Source: Neobacillus cucumis
GTDB taxonomy: Bacteria > Bacillota > Bacilli > Bacillales > Cytobacillaceae
Direction: 5' to 3'
Assembly (NCBI RefSeq): GCF_002860255.1
Contig: NZ_PGVE01000072.1
Location: 1 to 64,000 of the forward strand
Length of the DNA stretch: 64,000 nucleotides
Below, piece by piece: positions 1-9,035 of the stretch. Below the pieces are notes generated by a model that ran no database searches, was not told the origin of the DNA, and saw nothing but the letters and a program-made list of their open reading frames with translations. The position numbers were made by a program, and so were the translations under genes. Numbering within the stretch: the first letter of the stretch is position 1; every line of letters begins with the position of its first letter.

Positions 1-157
1 TATGAGGACATCAATGATTCAAAATCCAAGCAAATTGTCCGCATGAACACTCTATGAGGACATCAATGATTCAAAATCCAAGCAAATTGTCCGCATGAAC
101 ACTCTATAAGGACAATCAATGATTCAAAACCCGAGCACAAAGTCCCCATGAACACTC
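1..157. repeat. Three tandem copies of a 52-bp repeat
   Basis: Copies lie at 1-52, 53-104 and 105-157. The first two look identical (both begin TATGAGGACATCAATGATTC); the third has one extra base and several substitutions, so it is the older or decayed copy. The array is cut by the left window edge and may continue. Each copy ends GCATGAACACTC or CCATGAACACTC. There is no spacer between copies, so this is not a CRISPR array. It ends about 130 bp upstream of the diguanylate cyclase gene. Confidence 0.9.
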
Positions 158-287
158 GCTGAGACCTCATTTGACATCATTTTTTTCAAAATCTGCCTAC
201 CTCAATAAATAAATTTTTAAATTATCAGTATGAGTGTTATGATAATAAAATCGCAAATTTTGTTTTTTGGGGTGTGTTTGTTTCACA

Positions 288-1361
288 ATGTTTAAAGATA
301 TCTTTGTTCACGTGTGTATTTTGGTTAGTTTTTTATTTGCAGGGTCGTTATTCTTTAGAAACAATCCATCGATTATGAATTTTAGAAAAAAAGTCATCAT
401 GGGGATTTTAACAGGTATATTAGGTTCAATATTAATGGAATTTAGTATTGGAATTGAGAATGGAACCTTTATTGATTTACGGCATATGGCGATTGTCACC
501 GCTGCTTTTCTTGGAGGTATTACAGCAAGTCTAATTGCTTCTGTCATCATTGGAGCTGTCCGTTTACTCTTTTCAGATGTGAATGGGACGCTCATTGCGA
601 TTACGATTGTTACCATCATGGTGGGGTTATTAATGGGGATTATAAAAAGGTTAAATACATCTCCATTTAAACAATGGTTTCTAATGACCATTTCAAGCAC
701 ATTAATATACTCTGTGGTTTTATATTTCCGGATCCGGCATTTAGAGCATTATCATTTGTATTTAGAGGAATTTTTGGTCCTATCCATTATTGGGGGGATA
801 TTTACCTTTTATTTGGTTCACTTTTTAAAGCTTCACAATTTCCTATACTTCGATTATAAACAGCAAGCCACCTACGATTATCGAACAGGTCTGAAAAATG
901 TTCGGCAATTTGAATTACATTTGTCCGAAGCTTTTTCCAATCCAAATTTAAAGAAAAACACCATTGGACTTCTTTTTATCGACATTGATCATTTTAAACA
1001 AATTAATGATACCTATGGACATCCAGCAGGAGATGTAATCTTAAAAGAATTTGCAGTCTTATTAAAAAAATCCGTGCGCAAGCAGGATAAGGTATTCCGT
1101 AATGGGGGCGAAGAATTTTCGGCCTTGCTAGTGGATGCAAACCTAGAGGAAGCAGCCCAAATAGCGGAACGGCTTCGAAAATCTGTTGAAAACCATTCCT
1201 TTACCTTACCTGATCAGTCATCCTTACAGGTTACGATTTCTATCGGGGTGGCGACCAATTCTAAAAAAGATGAATCATCAATGGACTTGGTAAATCAGGC
1301 GGATGAAGCTTTATATAAAGCAAAAGAAACAGGTCGAAATAAAATTTGCTGGATAAGTTGA
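288..1361 (+). CDS. dgcK: Membrane diguanylate cyclase (DgcK/YhcK-like)
   Basis: Makes the second messenger c-di-GMP from two GTP at the membrane. Residues 1-190 form about five or six hydrophobic helices of the 5TM-LYT (LytS/YhcK) receptor type; residues 195-357 form a GGDEF-family domain with the active-site signature GGEEF at 273-277. An RxxD product-inhibition site (R264-D267) sits exactly five residues upstream of it, so catalysis and feedback control both look intact. The reading frame is open from a TTG at 267, but I choose ATG 288 because the GGGGTG ribosome site lies just before it and the hydrophobic segment starts at once. Length (357 aa) matches B. subtilis DgcK. It is monocistronic, followed by a terminator. 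Confidence 0.85.
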   Translation: MFKDIFVHVCILVSFLFAGSLFFRNNPSIMNFRKKVIMGILTGILGSILMEFSIGIENGTFIDLRHMAIVTAAFLGGITASLIASVIIGAVRLLFSDVNGTLIAITIVTIMVGLLMGIIKRLNTSPFKQWFLMTISSTLIYSVVLYFRIRHLEHYHLYLEEFLVLSIIGGIFTFYLVHFLKLHNFLYFDYKQQATYDYRTGLKNVRQFELHLSEAFSNPNLKKNTIGLLFIDIDHFKQINDTYGHPAGDVILKEFAVLLKKSVRKQDKVFRNGGEEFSALLVDANLEEAAQIAERLRKSVENHSFTLPDQSSLQVTISIGVATNSKKDESSMDLVNQADEALYKAKETGRNKICWIS

Positions 1362-1412
1362 AGAACTAAAACCAGAGGATTTTAAAGAGGCATAGAGAAA
1401 AAACTACTTTTT

Positions 1413-1444
1413 ATCCCGCTCCAATTAATGGAGGGGATTTTTTA
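1413..1444 (+). terminator. Intrinsic terminator after dgcK
   Basis: ATCCC-CTCC pairs with GGAG-GGGAT around an AATTAAT loop with one bulged G, followed by a T-run. Confidence 0.7.
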
Positions 1445-1573
1445 TTTGCTGTTTACCTTTAGTAGATACCAAGATTTGTATCTAGGAAAGCTTCTCATAA
1501 AAAGAAAACTTATTTTTAACACTATATTTACAATGATCGTCTATCATAAAAAAGGTAAAGGAGGAGAATTCTA

Positions 1574-2293
1574 ATGAAAATTTACGCACATAGAGGAGTT
1601 GCTAGTTTATATCCTGAAAACACATTGGTTGCTTTCCAAGCGGCAGCTAGAATGAAGTGTGATGGTATAGAACTAGATGTTCAATTAACAAAAGACGGAG
1701 TTCCAGTTGTGATTCATGACGAAACACTCGATCGTACGACGGATGGAACGGGATGGGTCAAAGACTTTGTGTATGAAGAGTTAAGGAAGTTTAATGCATC
1801 TTATAAATTTGGAGAACAGTTTGGGCACTGTCCGATTCCAACATTAGAGGAAGTGTGCAATTTCATTAGTCATACGTCCATAACACTTAATATCGAGTTA
1901 AAGAATGAAATTGTTTCGTATCCAACACTTGAGGAAAAGGTTTATGACCTGATTCATTCATATAAATTGAAAGATCAAGTTGTGATTTCTTCTTTTAATC
2001 ATGAATCACTTAAGCACTTCCGCTCAATCACGAAAGATGTGCAAACAGCTGTATTAACTGAAAATACTATCGAGAATACGGTGGACTATATTCTTAATTT
2101 AGGAGCATCTGGATATCATCCTAATTTTTCAACAGTTACGCGGGAGCTAGTGAAGGAATTAGATCGATGCCGTATTGCGGTTAGACCTTATACAGTAAAT
2201 GAACCGCAGGTCATGCAGAAGTTTCGTGACTGGGGAGTCGAATCAGTGATAACAGATTACCCTCAGCTGATGTTTACTGAACCTTTACGTTAA
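1574..2293 (+). CDS. Glycerophosphodiester phosphodiesterase
   Basis: Hydrolyses glycerophosphodiesters (deacylated phospholipid head groups) to sn-glycerol-3-phosphate and an alcohol. The 239-residue protein is a single GDPD TIM barrel without signal peptide, so it acts in the cytoplasm, as B. subtilis YqiK-type enzymes do. The catalytic pair His6-Arg7 is in AHRGVASLYPENT, metal ligands Glu33 and Asp35 are in GIELDVQLTKDG, and His48 follows. The start has a strong AAAGGAGGAG site. It lies directly upstream of glpP-ugpCAEB, so its product could feed the same glycerol-3-phosphate pathway, although the leader at 2400-2520 suggests the two are transcribed separately. Confidence 0.9.
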   Translation: MKIYAHRGVASLYPENTLVAFQAAARMKCDGIELDVQLTKDGVPVVIHDETLDRTTDGTGWVKDFVYEELRKFNASYKFGEQFGHCPIPTLEEVCNFISHTSITLNIELKNEIVSYPTLEEKVYDLIHSYKLKDQVVISSFNHESLKHFRSITKDVQTAVLTENTIENTVDYILNLGASGYHPNFSTVTRELVKELDRCRIAVRPYTVNEPQVMQKFRDWGVESVITDYPQLMFTEPLR

Positions 2294-2409
2294 CTTCACA
2301 AACCATTCAAACCTGCTTAATAAATAAAAGTTATAGTATAGTCATGGCTAGGAAATAAAAAGAGATATGCCACAATTAAATTAGAGAATGTAGGGGTAGA
2401 GCCGATATG

Positions 2410-2530
2410 AGAACACCCGCTTGCATACGATAGTGTTATTCACAATCAATCGAGGTCTATCTAACCGACTTCCATCGAATTGTGTGTAAATAATTTACTA
2501 TGTACGCAAGCGGGTGTTCTTTGTTGTTTG
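2410..2530 (+). promoter_or_regulatory. GlpP-type antiterminator leader hairpin upstream of glpP-ugp
   Basis: AGAACACCCGCTTGC (2410-2424) pairs perfectly with GCAAGCGGGTGTTCT (2506-2520); after one mismatch the stem continues for four more pairs. The outer stem is followed by the T-rich TTGTTGTTTG. Inside the loop is a second hairpin: CACAAT/ATTGTG plus TCGA/TCGA with a CAA bulge (2441-2484). In B. subtilis GlpP with glycerol-3-phosphate prevents termination at an inverted repeat in the glpD leader. This element stands 61 bp before glpP itself, so autoregulation together with ugp is the likely reading. Confidence 0.7.
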
Positions 2531-2581
2531 AGACACGGTGATACCCAGTGGTATAGATGACTAGAAAGGTGGCGCTAAAGG

Positions 2582-3121
2582 ATGTTCCCTGATCCTTATA
2601 TTGCAACAATTCAAGATTGGGAAAAATATAAAACGTATCGTAAATTGCCTAAGGTTGTATTTCTTATGACGGGCACGATGCTTCAATTACCGGAGCAAGT
2701 ATATGAGTTAAAAAAGCATAATCATGAGGTGTTTTTACACTGTGATTTCATTCATGGATTAAATCCGAATACAAAAGAAGCAATGGACTATATTAATGAA
2801 GTCATTTGTCCAGACGGTATTATCTCAACAAAAGGATCCACCATTCGCAATGCGAATAAAGCAGGATTAAAAACCATTCAACGGATTTTTGTGTTAGATA
2901 CCTTATCGTTGACAAAGTCGATTGAGAGTTGTCTGTCAACAAAGCCAGATGCGGTTGAAGTCATGCCTGGCCTTATGCCAACCATTATTTCAAGACTAGT
3001 GGACGAGCTTCCATTTCCAATTATTGCAGGTGGTCTTATTCATTCGAAGGAAGACGCACAGGCTGCACTTGAAGCTGGTGCAAGTGCTGTTTCAGCGAGC
3101 TCTTCAAAAATCTGGACTTAA
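2582..3121 (+). CDS. glpP: Glycerol-3-phosphate-responsive antiterminator GlpP
   Basis: RNA-binding antiterminator that senses sn-glycerol-3-phosphate and allows transcription through leader terminators of glycerol genes. The 179-residue protein shows the GlpP-family TIM-barrel pattern: FLMTGTMLQLPEQV near the N terminus, VFLHCDFIHGL, then VEVMPGLMPTII and the phosphate-binding stretch IIAGGLIHSKEDAQAALEAG. It is the first gene of a five-gene operon with the ugp transporter; spacing to ugpC is only 24 bp. The ribosome site AAAGGTGG precedes ATG 2582. Unlike the classical glpP-glpFKD arrangement, here it is linked to glycerol-3-phosphate uptake rather than glycerol uptake. Confidence 0.88.
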   Translation: MFPDPYIATIQDWEKYKTYRKLPKVVFLMTGTMLQLPEQVYELKKHNHEVFLHCDFIHGLNPNTKEAMDYINEVICPDGIISTKGSTIRNANKAGLKTIQRIFVLDTLSLTKSIESCLSTKPDAVEVMPGLMPTIISRLVDELPFPIIAGGLIHSKEDAQAALEAGASAVSASSSKIWT

Positions 3122-3145
3122 GTAATGAAAAAGGAGTGTTTATAA

Positions 3146-4237
3146 ATGATCACGTTGCATCAAGTAAGTAAAACATATGAAAACTCAGACCAAAAAGCGG
3201 TAAAAGATGTGTCTGTTCATATTAAAAAGGGAGAATTCTTTGTATTAGTAGGTCCATCAGGCTGTGGAAAAAGTACCTTACTTCGAATGATCGCTGGGTT
3301 AGAGGAAATCTCTTCAGGTAAGCTTCTTATCAATAATGATGCAGCCAATCATTTGCAGCCGAAAGACAGACAATTATCAATGGTATTTCAAAACTATGCA
3401 TTGTATCCCCATCTTACCGTAGAAGAAAATATCTTATTTGGCCTTAAGGTACGCAAAATCGCCAAAACTGAACGGCAAAAGAGACTGGTTGAGGCAGCAG
3501 AAATGGTTGGATTGACACCCTATCTAAAAGCAAAACCTAGGGAGCTTTCTGGCGGTCAGCGTCAACGTGTTGCTTTAGCACGCGCAATTGTTAGTGAAGC
3601 ACCTATTTGTTTAATGGACGAGCCATTATCAAACCTTGATGCGAAGCTCCGGGCACAAATGCGTGTGGAAATCCGTGAAATACAGCAGCGGTTAGGGATT
3701 ACGATGATTTATGTAACACATGACCAAATTGAAGCGATGACCATGGGCGATCGTATGATGGTTCTAAACAAAGGAGAAATTCAACAGGTTGGCACGCCGC
3801 TTGATATATATAACCATCCTGCGAATGAGTTTGTTGCAAGTTTTATAGGATCTCCTTCTATGAATATAGCAGATTGTGAAATCGATGCTGTGCAAAAGAT
3901 AGCTAGAGTGGGAGGGTTGTCAATCTCACTTGAAGGACCAATTAGTAAAGGACTACAGCAAACGGACATTCGTGTAGGGATTCGTCCAGAACATATTAAT
4001 ATTAGCGAACAGGGTCAGCCGGTTACAGTGCAATCGATTGAGGTTTTAGGAAACGAATCGATTATTAATTTTTTGGTAGGAAATCATATATGGAGTGCCA
4101 AAGTGCCTGGTCAAATGAAGTATAAACGTGGTGATAGGGTTTGTTTACAATTCCAAATGGACAACTTGCACTTCTTCCATAAATCAACAAAAGAAGTCAT
4201 TGTATTAGACAATGAGCGAGAGGTGGTTGCAATATGA
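3146..4237 (+). CDS. ugpC: Glycerol-3-phosphate ABC transporter ATPase UgpC
   Basis: ATPase of a CUT1-type importer. Walker A GPSGCGKST (about residues 37-45), ABC signature LSGGQRQR, Walker B followed by the D-loop (LMDEPLSNLDAKLR) and H-loop THDQ are all intact. Residues 235-363 form the MalK/UgpC-type C-terminal regulatory (TOBE) domain. Length of 363 is normal for the family. The next gene starts at an ATGA overlap, so translation is coupled. Assignment to glycerol-3-phosphate rather than a sugar rests on glpP upstream and on the UgpB-like binding protein downstream. Confidence 0.85.
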   Translation: MITLHQVSKTYENSDQKAVKDVSVHIKKGEFFVLVGPSGCGKSTLLRMIAGLEEISSGKLLINNDAANHLQPKDRQLSMVFQNYALYPHLTVEENILFGLKVRKIAKTERQKRLVEAAEMVGLTPYLKAKPRELSGGQRQRVALARAIVSEAPICLMDEPLSNLDAKLRAQMRVEIREIQQRLGITMIYVTHDQIEAMTMGDRMMVLNKGEIQQVGTPLDIYNHPANEFVASFIGSPSMNIADCEIDAVQKIARVGGLSISLEGPISKGLQQTDIRVGIRPEHINISEQGQPVTVQSIEVLGNESIINFLVGNHIWSAKVPGQMKYKRGDRVCLQFQMDNLHFFHKSTKEVIVLDNEREVVAI

Positions 4238-5163
4238 TCGATTCCGCCCAATCATTAACCAGGCAACAAATTGGACGAAAAAAAGGGCTGCGTTATAAAA
4301 CCGATTGGCCTATGGCGATTCTTTTTCTAGCTCCATCACTAATCTTATTTTCATTGTTTTTGTTTTACCCCTTGTTCAAAACCCTATACTACAGTTTTCA
4401 TTTAACTAATGCACAGGGGGAGGCAAGTGTATTTGTCGGGTTAGAAAACTATCAATACTTATTCACGGACCCGGCCTTTTATCAAAGCATAAAGTCTACA
4501 GTGTTATTTACCTTATACACGGTGCCTGCAAGCTTAATCATTGCCTTATTCTTGGCTCTATTATCCAATGAGAAGCTGCGTGGAATTGGAATATTTCGTG
4601 TGATTTTTTCCTCGACAATGGGAATTTCTGTCGCGGCAAGTGCTGTTATCTGGTTGTTTTTGTTTCATCCGAGCGTTGGAGTATTTAATAATGTGTTAGG
4701 TATGCTGCATCTACCTGCACTAGAATGGTTAACCAATCAAAAGCTGGCATTATTTTCTGTATCCATCCCCACCATATGGATGAATATTGGTTTTTCATTT
4801 TTAGTTATTCTCGGGGGCTTGCAGAATATTGATACCACTCTATATGAGAGTTCATCGATTGACGGAGCTTCTTACTTTTATAAACTTCGCAGAGTAACGC
4901 TGCCAATGTTATCGCCAACGTTGTTTTTTGTCGCTACCGTTACTTTAATCAATGCAGTTCAAAGCTTTGGGCAAATTGATATTTTAACGAAGGGCGGTCC
5001 AAACGATGCAACTAATTTAATTGTCTATTCTATTTATAAAGAAGCGTTTGTCAACTACCAATTTGGTACGGCCAGTGCGCAAGCAATTGTATTATTTATT
5101 TTTATCTTTATTGCGACCATCCTTCAGTTTAAATTCACGGAAAGAAAGGTGCATTATCAATGA
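4234..5163 (+). CDS. ugpA: Glycerol-3-phosphate ABC transporter permease UgpA
   Basis: First membrane permease of the CUT1 importer, 309 residues with six predicted membrane helices starting near residue 28 (MAILFLAPSLILFSLF). The cytoplasmic EAA loop is seen as ESSSIDGASYFYKLRRVTLPML. It overlaps ugpC by ATGA at its start and ugpE by ATGA at its end, typical of a stoichiometric complex. The substrate is inferred from context. Confidence 0.85.
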   Translation: MIDSAQSLTRQQIGRKKGLRYKTDWPMAILFLAPSLILFSLFLFYPLFKTLYYSFHLTNAQGEASVFVGLENYQYLFTDPAFYQSIKSTVLFTLYTVPASLIIALFLALLSNEKLRGIGIFRVIFSSTMGISVAASAVIWLFLFHPSVGVFNNVLGMLHLPALEWLTNQKLALFSVSIPTIWMNIGFSFLVILGGLQNIDTTLYESSSIDGASYFYKLRRVTLPMLSPTLFFVATVTLINAVQSFGQIDILTKGGPNDATNLIVYSIYKEAFVNYQFGTASAQAIVLFIFIFIATILQFKFTERKVHYQ

Positions 5164-5978
5164 TTTATACGTGGAAACGGAACCTGCTGTTATACGTATT
5201 GCTTTTGGTTAGTGCGATACTCGTATTCTTTCCGGTTTTATATGCCTTTTCAATAGGTTTCATGACACCGGATGATATTCAAAAGCGTCACCTTTTTCCG
5301 TCGACTTTTACGTTTGATAATTTTGTCAATGTTTTTAGAAAGGTACCGCTCCTGACTTATTTAAAAAATAGTTTTATAGTTTCCGCTACGGTCATGATCG
5401 GGCAGCTTGTTGTATCAAGTTTAGCGGCCTATGCATTTGTGTTTCTAAAATTTAAAGGTAGAAATTTACTATTCTTTCTATTTATCTCAACGATGCTTAT
5501 ACCATGGGAAGCAACGATGGTTCCCAATTTCTTAATGGTTCAGCAATTCGGCTGGACAAACACGTTAATGGGGTTAACAGTGCCATTTTTCGCAGTGGCC
5601 TTTGGGATCTTCTTATTAAGGCAGCATTTCTTAACCGTACCGCATGAGCTTAGAGAGGCTTCGATGATTGAAGGAGTTAATCATATTTCTTTCTTATTTA
5701 AAGTAGTGATTCCTTATTGTAAAACAAGCTTTGTTACATTAGGAGTATACGGTTTTCTTACCACATGGAATATGTACCTTTGGCCGCTTCTTGTTACGAA
5801 TGATGAAACCGCACGTACCGTGCAAATTGGTATTAAACAATTACAAACACAAGAAGTGGCTAACGATTGGGGAAGTGTGATGGCTGGAATAACAATTGTT
5901 ATTCTCCCAACCTTAATCTTATTATTTGTAGGACAAAAGCAGTTACAGCAAGGTTTGACGAAAGGTGCAATCAAGTAA
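5160..5978 (+). CDS. ugpE: Glycerol-3-phosphate ABC transporter permease UgpE
   Basis: Second permease, 272 residues with six hydrophobic helices and a well-formed EAA motif (EASMIEGVNHISFLFKVVIP) for docking to the ATPase. GAAAGGTG inside the end of ugpA is its ribosome site; the start codon overlaps the ugpA stop. It ends 37 bp before the binding-protein gene. Length and motif fit the UgpE/MalG class. Confidence 0.85.
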   Translation: MIYTWKRNLLLYVLLLVSAILVFFPVLYAFSIGFMTPDDIQKRHLFPSTFTFDNFVNVFRKVPLLTYLKNSFIVSATVMIGQLVVSSLAAYAFVFLKFKGRNLLFFLFISTMLIPWEATMVPNFLMVQQFGWTNTLMGLTVPFFAVAFGIFLLRQHFLTVPHELREASMIEGVNHISFLFKVVIPYCKTSFVTLGVYGFLTTWNMYLWPLLVTNDETARTVQIGIKQLQTQEVANDWGSVMAGITIVILPTLILLFVGQKQLQQGLTKGAIK

Positions 5979-6015
5979 TTCACATAAAAAATCATAAAAA
6001 AAGGTGGAAAAACAG

Positions 6016-7401
6016 ATGAAACTAGCAAAAAAAGGCGGATTATTACTATCAGCAGCAGCGTTGGCGCTCTCATTAACAGCATGTTCAAGCACTCAAACAA
6101 CCAATAATGCAGAAGCAAAAACAAAGGTACAGACCGTACCTGTTGAAAAAGATGGTAACAAAATCGTGATCCGCTTCTGGCATGCAATGAGTGGGGATTT
6201 AGAAAAAAGGTTAAATGAAATTGTTGCACAATACAATCAATCACAGGATAAATATGAAATAAAGCCCGAATTTGAAGGAACCTATGAAGAGTTATTAACT
6301 AAATTCCGCAGTACTGCTGCTTCTAAAGATGTGCCGGCGTTAGTTCAGTCAAGTGAAATTACAACAAAATATATGATAGACAGTAAGAAAATTACACCTG
6401 TACAGGAATGGATTGATAAAGATCATTACGATACATCTAAGTTAGAAAAGGCTATTACAAACTATTATTCTGTCAATGGTAAAATGTACTCTATGCCATT
6501 TAACTCATCTACGCCTGTATTAGTTTATAACAAAGATGCATTTAAAAAGGCAGGATTAGATCCAGAAAAGGCACCTTCCACCTATTCAGAGCTGAAAGAT
6601 GCTGCAGACAAGCTGACAATTAAAGAAGGAAATACAACCAAACAATATGGATTTACCATGCTAAACTACGGCTGGTTCTTCGAAGAATTGTTAGCAGCCC
6701 AAGGCGGTCTGTATGTGGACCATGAGAATGGACGAAAAGGTGGAGCTGAGAAAGCAGTATTTAATGGTAAAGAAGGCCAAAAAGTATTTAACTTGTTAAA
6801 TGATTTAAATAAAAATGGAAACTTAGGAAAGTACGGAAATGACTGGGATGGTATGCGTGCAGCATTTCAATCTGGACAGGTTGCGATGTATTTAGATTCA
6901 TCAGCTGGTATTCGAAATATAATCGATACCTCTAAATTTAATGTAGGGGTTGCTTACTTACCTCACCCTGATGGCGTAAAACCAAAGGGGGTTGTAATCG
7001 GAGGAGCTTCACTATGGATGACAAACATGGTAGGCGATGAAACTCAGAAAGGCGCATGGGATTTTATGGAGTATTTAACAAAGGCTGATGTTCAAGCAAA
7101 ATGGCATACGGAAACAGGCTATTTCCCAATTACACCTGCGGCTTATAAGGATCCTTCCATCGCAGAAGAGTATAAGAAATATCCACAATTAAAGGTAACG
7201 GTTGATCAATTACAAGCGACAAAATCAACTCCGGCAACACAAGGTGCGTTAATTAGTGTATTCCCTGAATCACGTGATGCAGTGGTTAAATCATTAGAGG
7301 CAATGTATGGTGGTAATGATCCTAAACAAGCTTTAGATGATGCGGCTAAAGCAACAGATCGTGCCATTGAAATTGCTAATCGTACAAATGGTGCAAAATA
7401 A
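6016..7401 (+). CDS. ugpB: Glycerol-3-phosphate-binding lipoprotein UgpB
   Basis: Extracellular solute-binding lipoprotein of the importer. A signal peptide (MKLAKKGGLLLSAAALALS) ends in the lipobox LTAC, so the mature protein is anchored by a lipid-modified cysteine. The body is a family-1 (MalE/UgpB-type) binding protein starting with IRFWHAMSGDLEKRLNEI, a stretch typical of UgpB. I place the start at ATG 6016 rather than the GTG at 6004, because AAGGTGG at 6000-6006 is the ribosome site and would overlap the earlier codon. It is the last gene of the operon, closed by a terminator. Confidence 0.88.
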   Translation: MKLAKKGGLLLSAAALALSLTACSSTQTTNNAEAKTKVQTVPVEKDGNKIVIRFWHAMSGDLEKRLNEIVAQYNQSQDKYEIKPEFEGTYEELLTKFRSTAASKDVPALVQSSEITTKYMIDSKKITPVQEWIDKDHYDTSKLEKAITNYYSVNGKMYSMPFNSSTPVLVYNKDAFKKAGLDPEKAPSTYSELKDAADKLTIKEGNTTKQYGFTMLNYGWFFEELLAAQGGLYVDHENGRKGGAEKAVFNGKEGQKVFNLLNDLNKNGNLGKYGNDWDGMRAAFQSGQVAMYLDSSAGIRNIIDTSKFNVGVAYLPHPDGVKPKGVVIGGASLWMTNMVGDETQKGAWDFMEYLTKADVQAKWHTETGYFPITPAAYKDPSIAEEYKKYPQLKVTVDQLQATKSTPATQGALISVFPESRDAVVKSLEAMYGGNDPKQALDDAAKATDRAIEIANRTNGAK

Positions 7402-7444
7402 ACAGGCAAGTTAACAGAGTCAAAAAAAGAATCATAGTCATTAG

Positions 7445-7490
7445 GGGCTATCTTGAAAGTTCGATACTTTTGAGGTAGCCCTCATCTTTT
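7445..7490 (+). terminator. Intrinsic terminator closing the glpP-ugp operon
   Basis: GGGCTATCTTGAAAG pairs with CTTTTGAGGTAGCCC (three G-U pairs) around TTCGATA, followed by TCATCTTTT. Confidence 0.85.
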
Positions 7491-7532
7491 AAATAAAATC
7501 ATTTTTGGAACTCAAATAAGGAGTATGGCAGG

Positions 7533-7862
7533 ATGAAGGGATATGTATTTTTAACCATAGCAATTGTAAGTGAAATATTCGGCACTTCGATGCTTAAAGC
7601 TTCAGAGGTGTTTACAAAATTTTGGCCGAGTGTAGCTTTTATTGTCGGATTTAGTTTGGCGTTTTATTCTCTTTCTCTAGCAATGCAGTCTATTCCACTG
7701 AATGTGGCGTATGCTATTTGGTCCGGAGTAGGAACGGCTTTAACGGCTTTGATAAGTATTTTAATTTGGAAAGAGAGAATAAGTATACAAGGGGCAATAG
7801 GTATAATCTTGATTATAGCTGGGGTCGTTTTACTTAATTTTAATAAATCTGCTTTACATTGA
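7533..7862 (+). CDS. Small multidrug resistance (SMR) family transporter
   Basis: Four-helix proton-coupled drug or cation exporter of 109 residues, the standard SMR length. The essential membrane glutamate is present (Glu14 in TIAIVSEIFGTSMLKASE), and the fourth-helix region GAIGIILIIAGVVLLN is typical of the EmrE/QacC group. There is only one SMR gene here, so it is probably a homodimer rather than an EbrAB/YkkCD-type pair. I see no guanidine riboswitch in the 130 bp upstream. The site AAGGAG lies before ATG 7533 at slightly long spacing. Confidence 0.88.
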   Translation: MKGYVFLTIAIVSEIFGTSMLKASEVFTKFWPSVAFIVGFSLAFYSLSLAMQSIPLNVAYAIWSGVGTALTALISILIWKERISIQGAIGIILIIAGVVLLNFNKSALH

Positions 7863-7941
7863 GGATAAACTTAAGTAATTTTGAACTACTAGAAAAGAAG
7901 ATACTGCTGTAAAAGATTTTTTTGAATTCTATAGTCGAACG

Positions 7942-7977
7942 GTTTTATTCTATGCCATTAGAATAAAACTTTTTTTT
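7942..7977 (+). terminator. Intrinsic terminator after SMR gene
   Basis: GTTTTATTCTA pairs perfectly with TAGAATAAAAC around TGCCAT, followed by eight T. It lies 80 bp after the stop codon. Confidence 0.85.
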
Positions 7978-8324
7978 GTTCACCACACATTAGAGTATAA
8001 TTTAAAAAATTAAAGGTTATTAATCTCAAAAATGAGCCCCTTTTACGACAAATGACCAATGCTTTCATAGGACTTTTTCATTAAAAAACGTGAAAGATGT
8101 GGATTTTTGGAAGAAAAAGCAGGATTTTTGATTTTGATGAAGGAATATATATGTTAAACAAGTAACCGTGAAGTTTAAAAGTGGACGAGTTGAACCTGTA
8201 AGAGAAACAAGATAATAGTATATCGTCACAAGTTGTTTTTTCATCAAGCAATAGCTGCAGATAGAAAAAGATTTAACCCATTTAATTCATCCATTCTATC
8301 AAGGTATGAAAGAAGGTATACGAA
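7978..8324. other. Intergenic region without a supported gene
   Basis: About 350 bp of AT-rich sequence. Two short frames near its end read like protein (8154-8215 and 8260-8330) but are separated by stops and have no start, so at most they are remnants. No convincing promoter or RNA structure was seen. Confidence 0.5.
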
Positions 8325-8876
8325 ATGATTGAAAAATTCTTTGCTGACTATAAAAAGTTTATTGAGGTACCAAAAGATGAAACGCGCTTGGTTAATGAAG
8401 TGTTTGATCCCAACAATTATGCTGCCTATTATATCCTAACACTGACCATTTTTGATTCACGTCTATCATCCTGGAAAGAAGCGAGTAAATTTGAGATTGA
8501 TGTGGAAAAAAGTATCAAGACAGTTTTAGAAAAATTCAATCAAATGCAGCGTGAAAAATATCATCTTCAATTACTGGAATTAGATAAGTTTAAGAACTAT
8601 TTTATCTTGGCATTTTCCTCCAAAATAAAATTTACTCCTAAGGAGGAAAAGGAACGGATTACTTATATCATTGATAGATTATTAACGAATCCTTTTTATG
8701 TTGGACAAGGCTGGTTCAACTTGGTTGGTGAAAAAGGAAAAGTCGCCCGTAAACTCTTTAACTACTCCTTTAAAGAATATGTAGTGGAGAATCAAAACGA
8801 TACGAATGAAAAATATGAAAACATCAGTGAATTAACCCCTAAAAATGGAGAAATAAAACTGATCAAAAGCATCTGA
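8325..8876 (+). CDS. Hypothetical cytoplasmic protein, 183 aa
   Basis: I do not recognise this protein. It has no signal peptide or membrane segment and is rich in Lys, Glu, Phe and Tyr. The residue pattern suggests a mainly helical soluble protein (residues 60-125 alternate charged and hydrophobic residues) with an aromatic patch NPFYVGQGWFNLVGEKG. ATG 8325 is preceded by GAAAGAAGGT. Coding character is clear over its length, and a small terminator follows. It stands alone between unrelated genes. Confidence 0.65.
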   Translation: MIEKFFADYKKFIEVPKDETRLVNEVFDPNNYAAYYILTLTIFDSRLSSWKEASKFEIDVEKSIKTVLEKFNQMQREKYHLQLLELDKFKNYFILAFSSKIKFTPKEEKERITYIIDRLLTNPFYVGQGWFNLVGEKGKVARKLFNYSFKEYVVENQNDTNEKYENISELTPKNGEIKLIKSI

Positions 8877-8899
8877 ATAGTTATCTCGTTTGAAAAATG

Positions 8900-8926
8900 C
8901 TTGGAGTGCATCCAAGTGTTTTTATT
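8900..8926 (+). terminator. Weak intrinsic terminator
   Basis: CTTGGA/TCCAAG six-base stem with loop GTGCA, followed by TGTTTTTATTTT. Confidence 0.55.
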
Positions 8927-9035
8927 TTGCTGTTTTTACAAATTCTATCTACCAATTAATCTATTTAATAGGAATACAATTACTCACATGGTAAAATATG
9001 AATATTGGAAATTAATTGAATAGGAGAATGAAAGA

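Noticed and set aside
1..157. CRISPR-like array from repeated units
   Set aside because: Units follow each other with no spacers and no cas genes are present; it is a plain tandem repeat.
7402..7532. Guanidine (ykkC-type) riboswitch before the SMR gene
   Set aside because: The only structure is the ordinary terminator of the ugp operon; no conserved ACGR or similar motifs are seen.
8065..8324. Minus-strand 60-codon frame and plus-strand protein-like fragments
   Set aside because: No ribosome site; the fragments are short, in different frames and bounded by stops. At most remnants of a lost gene.
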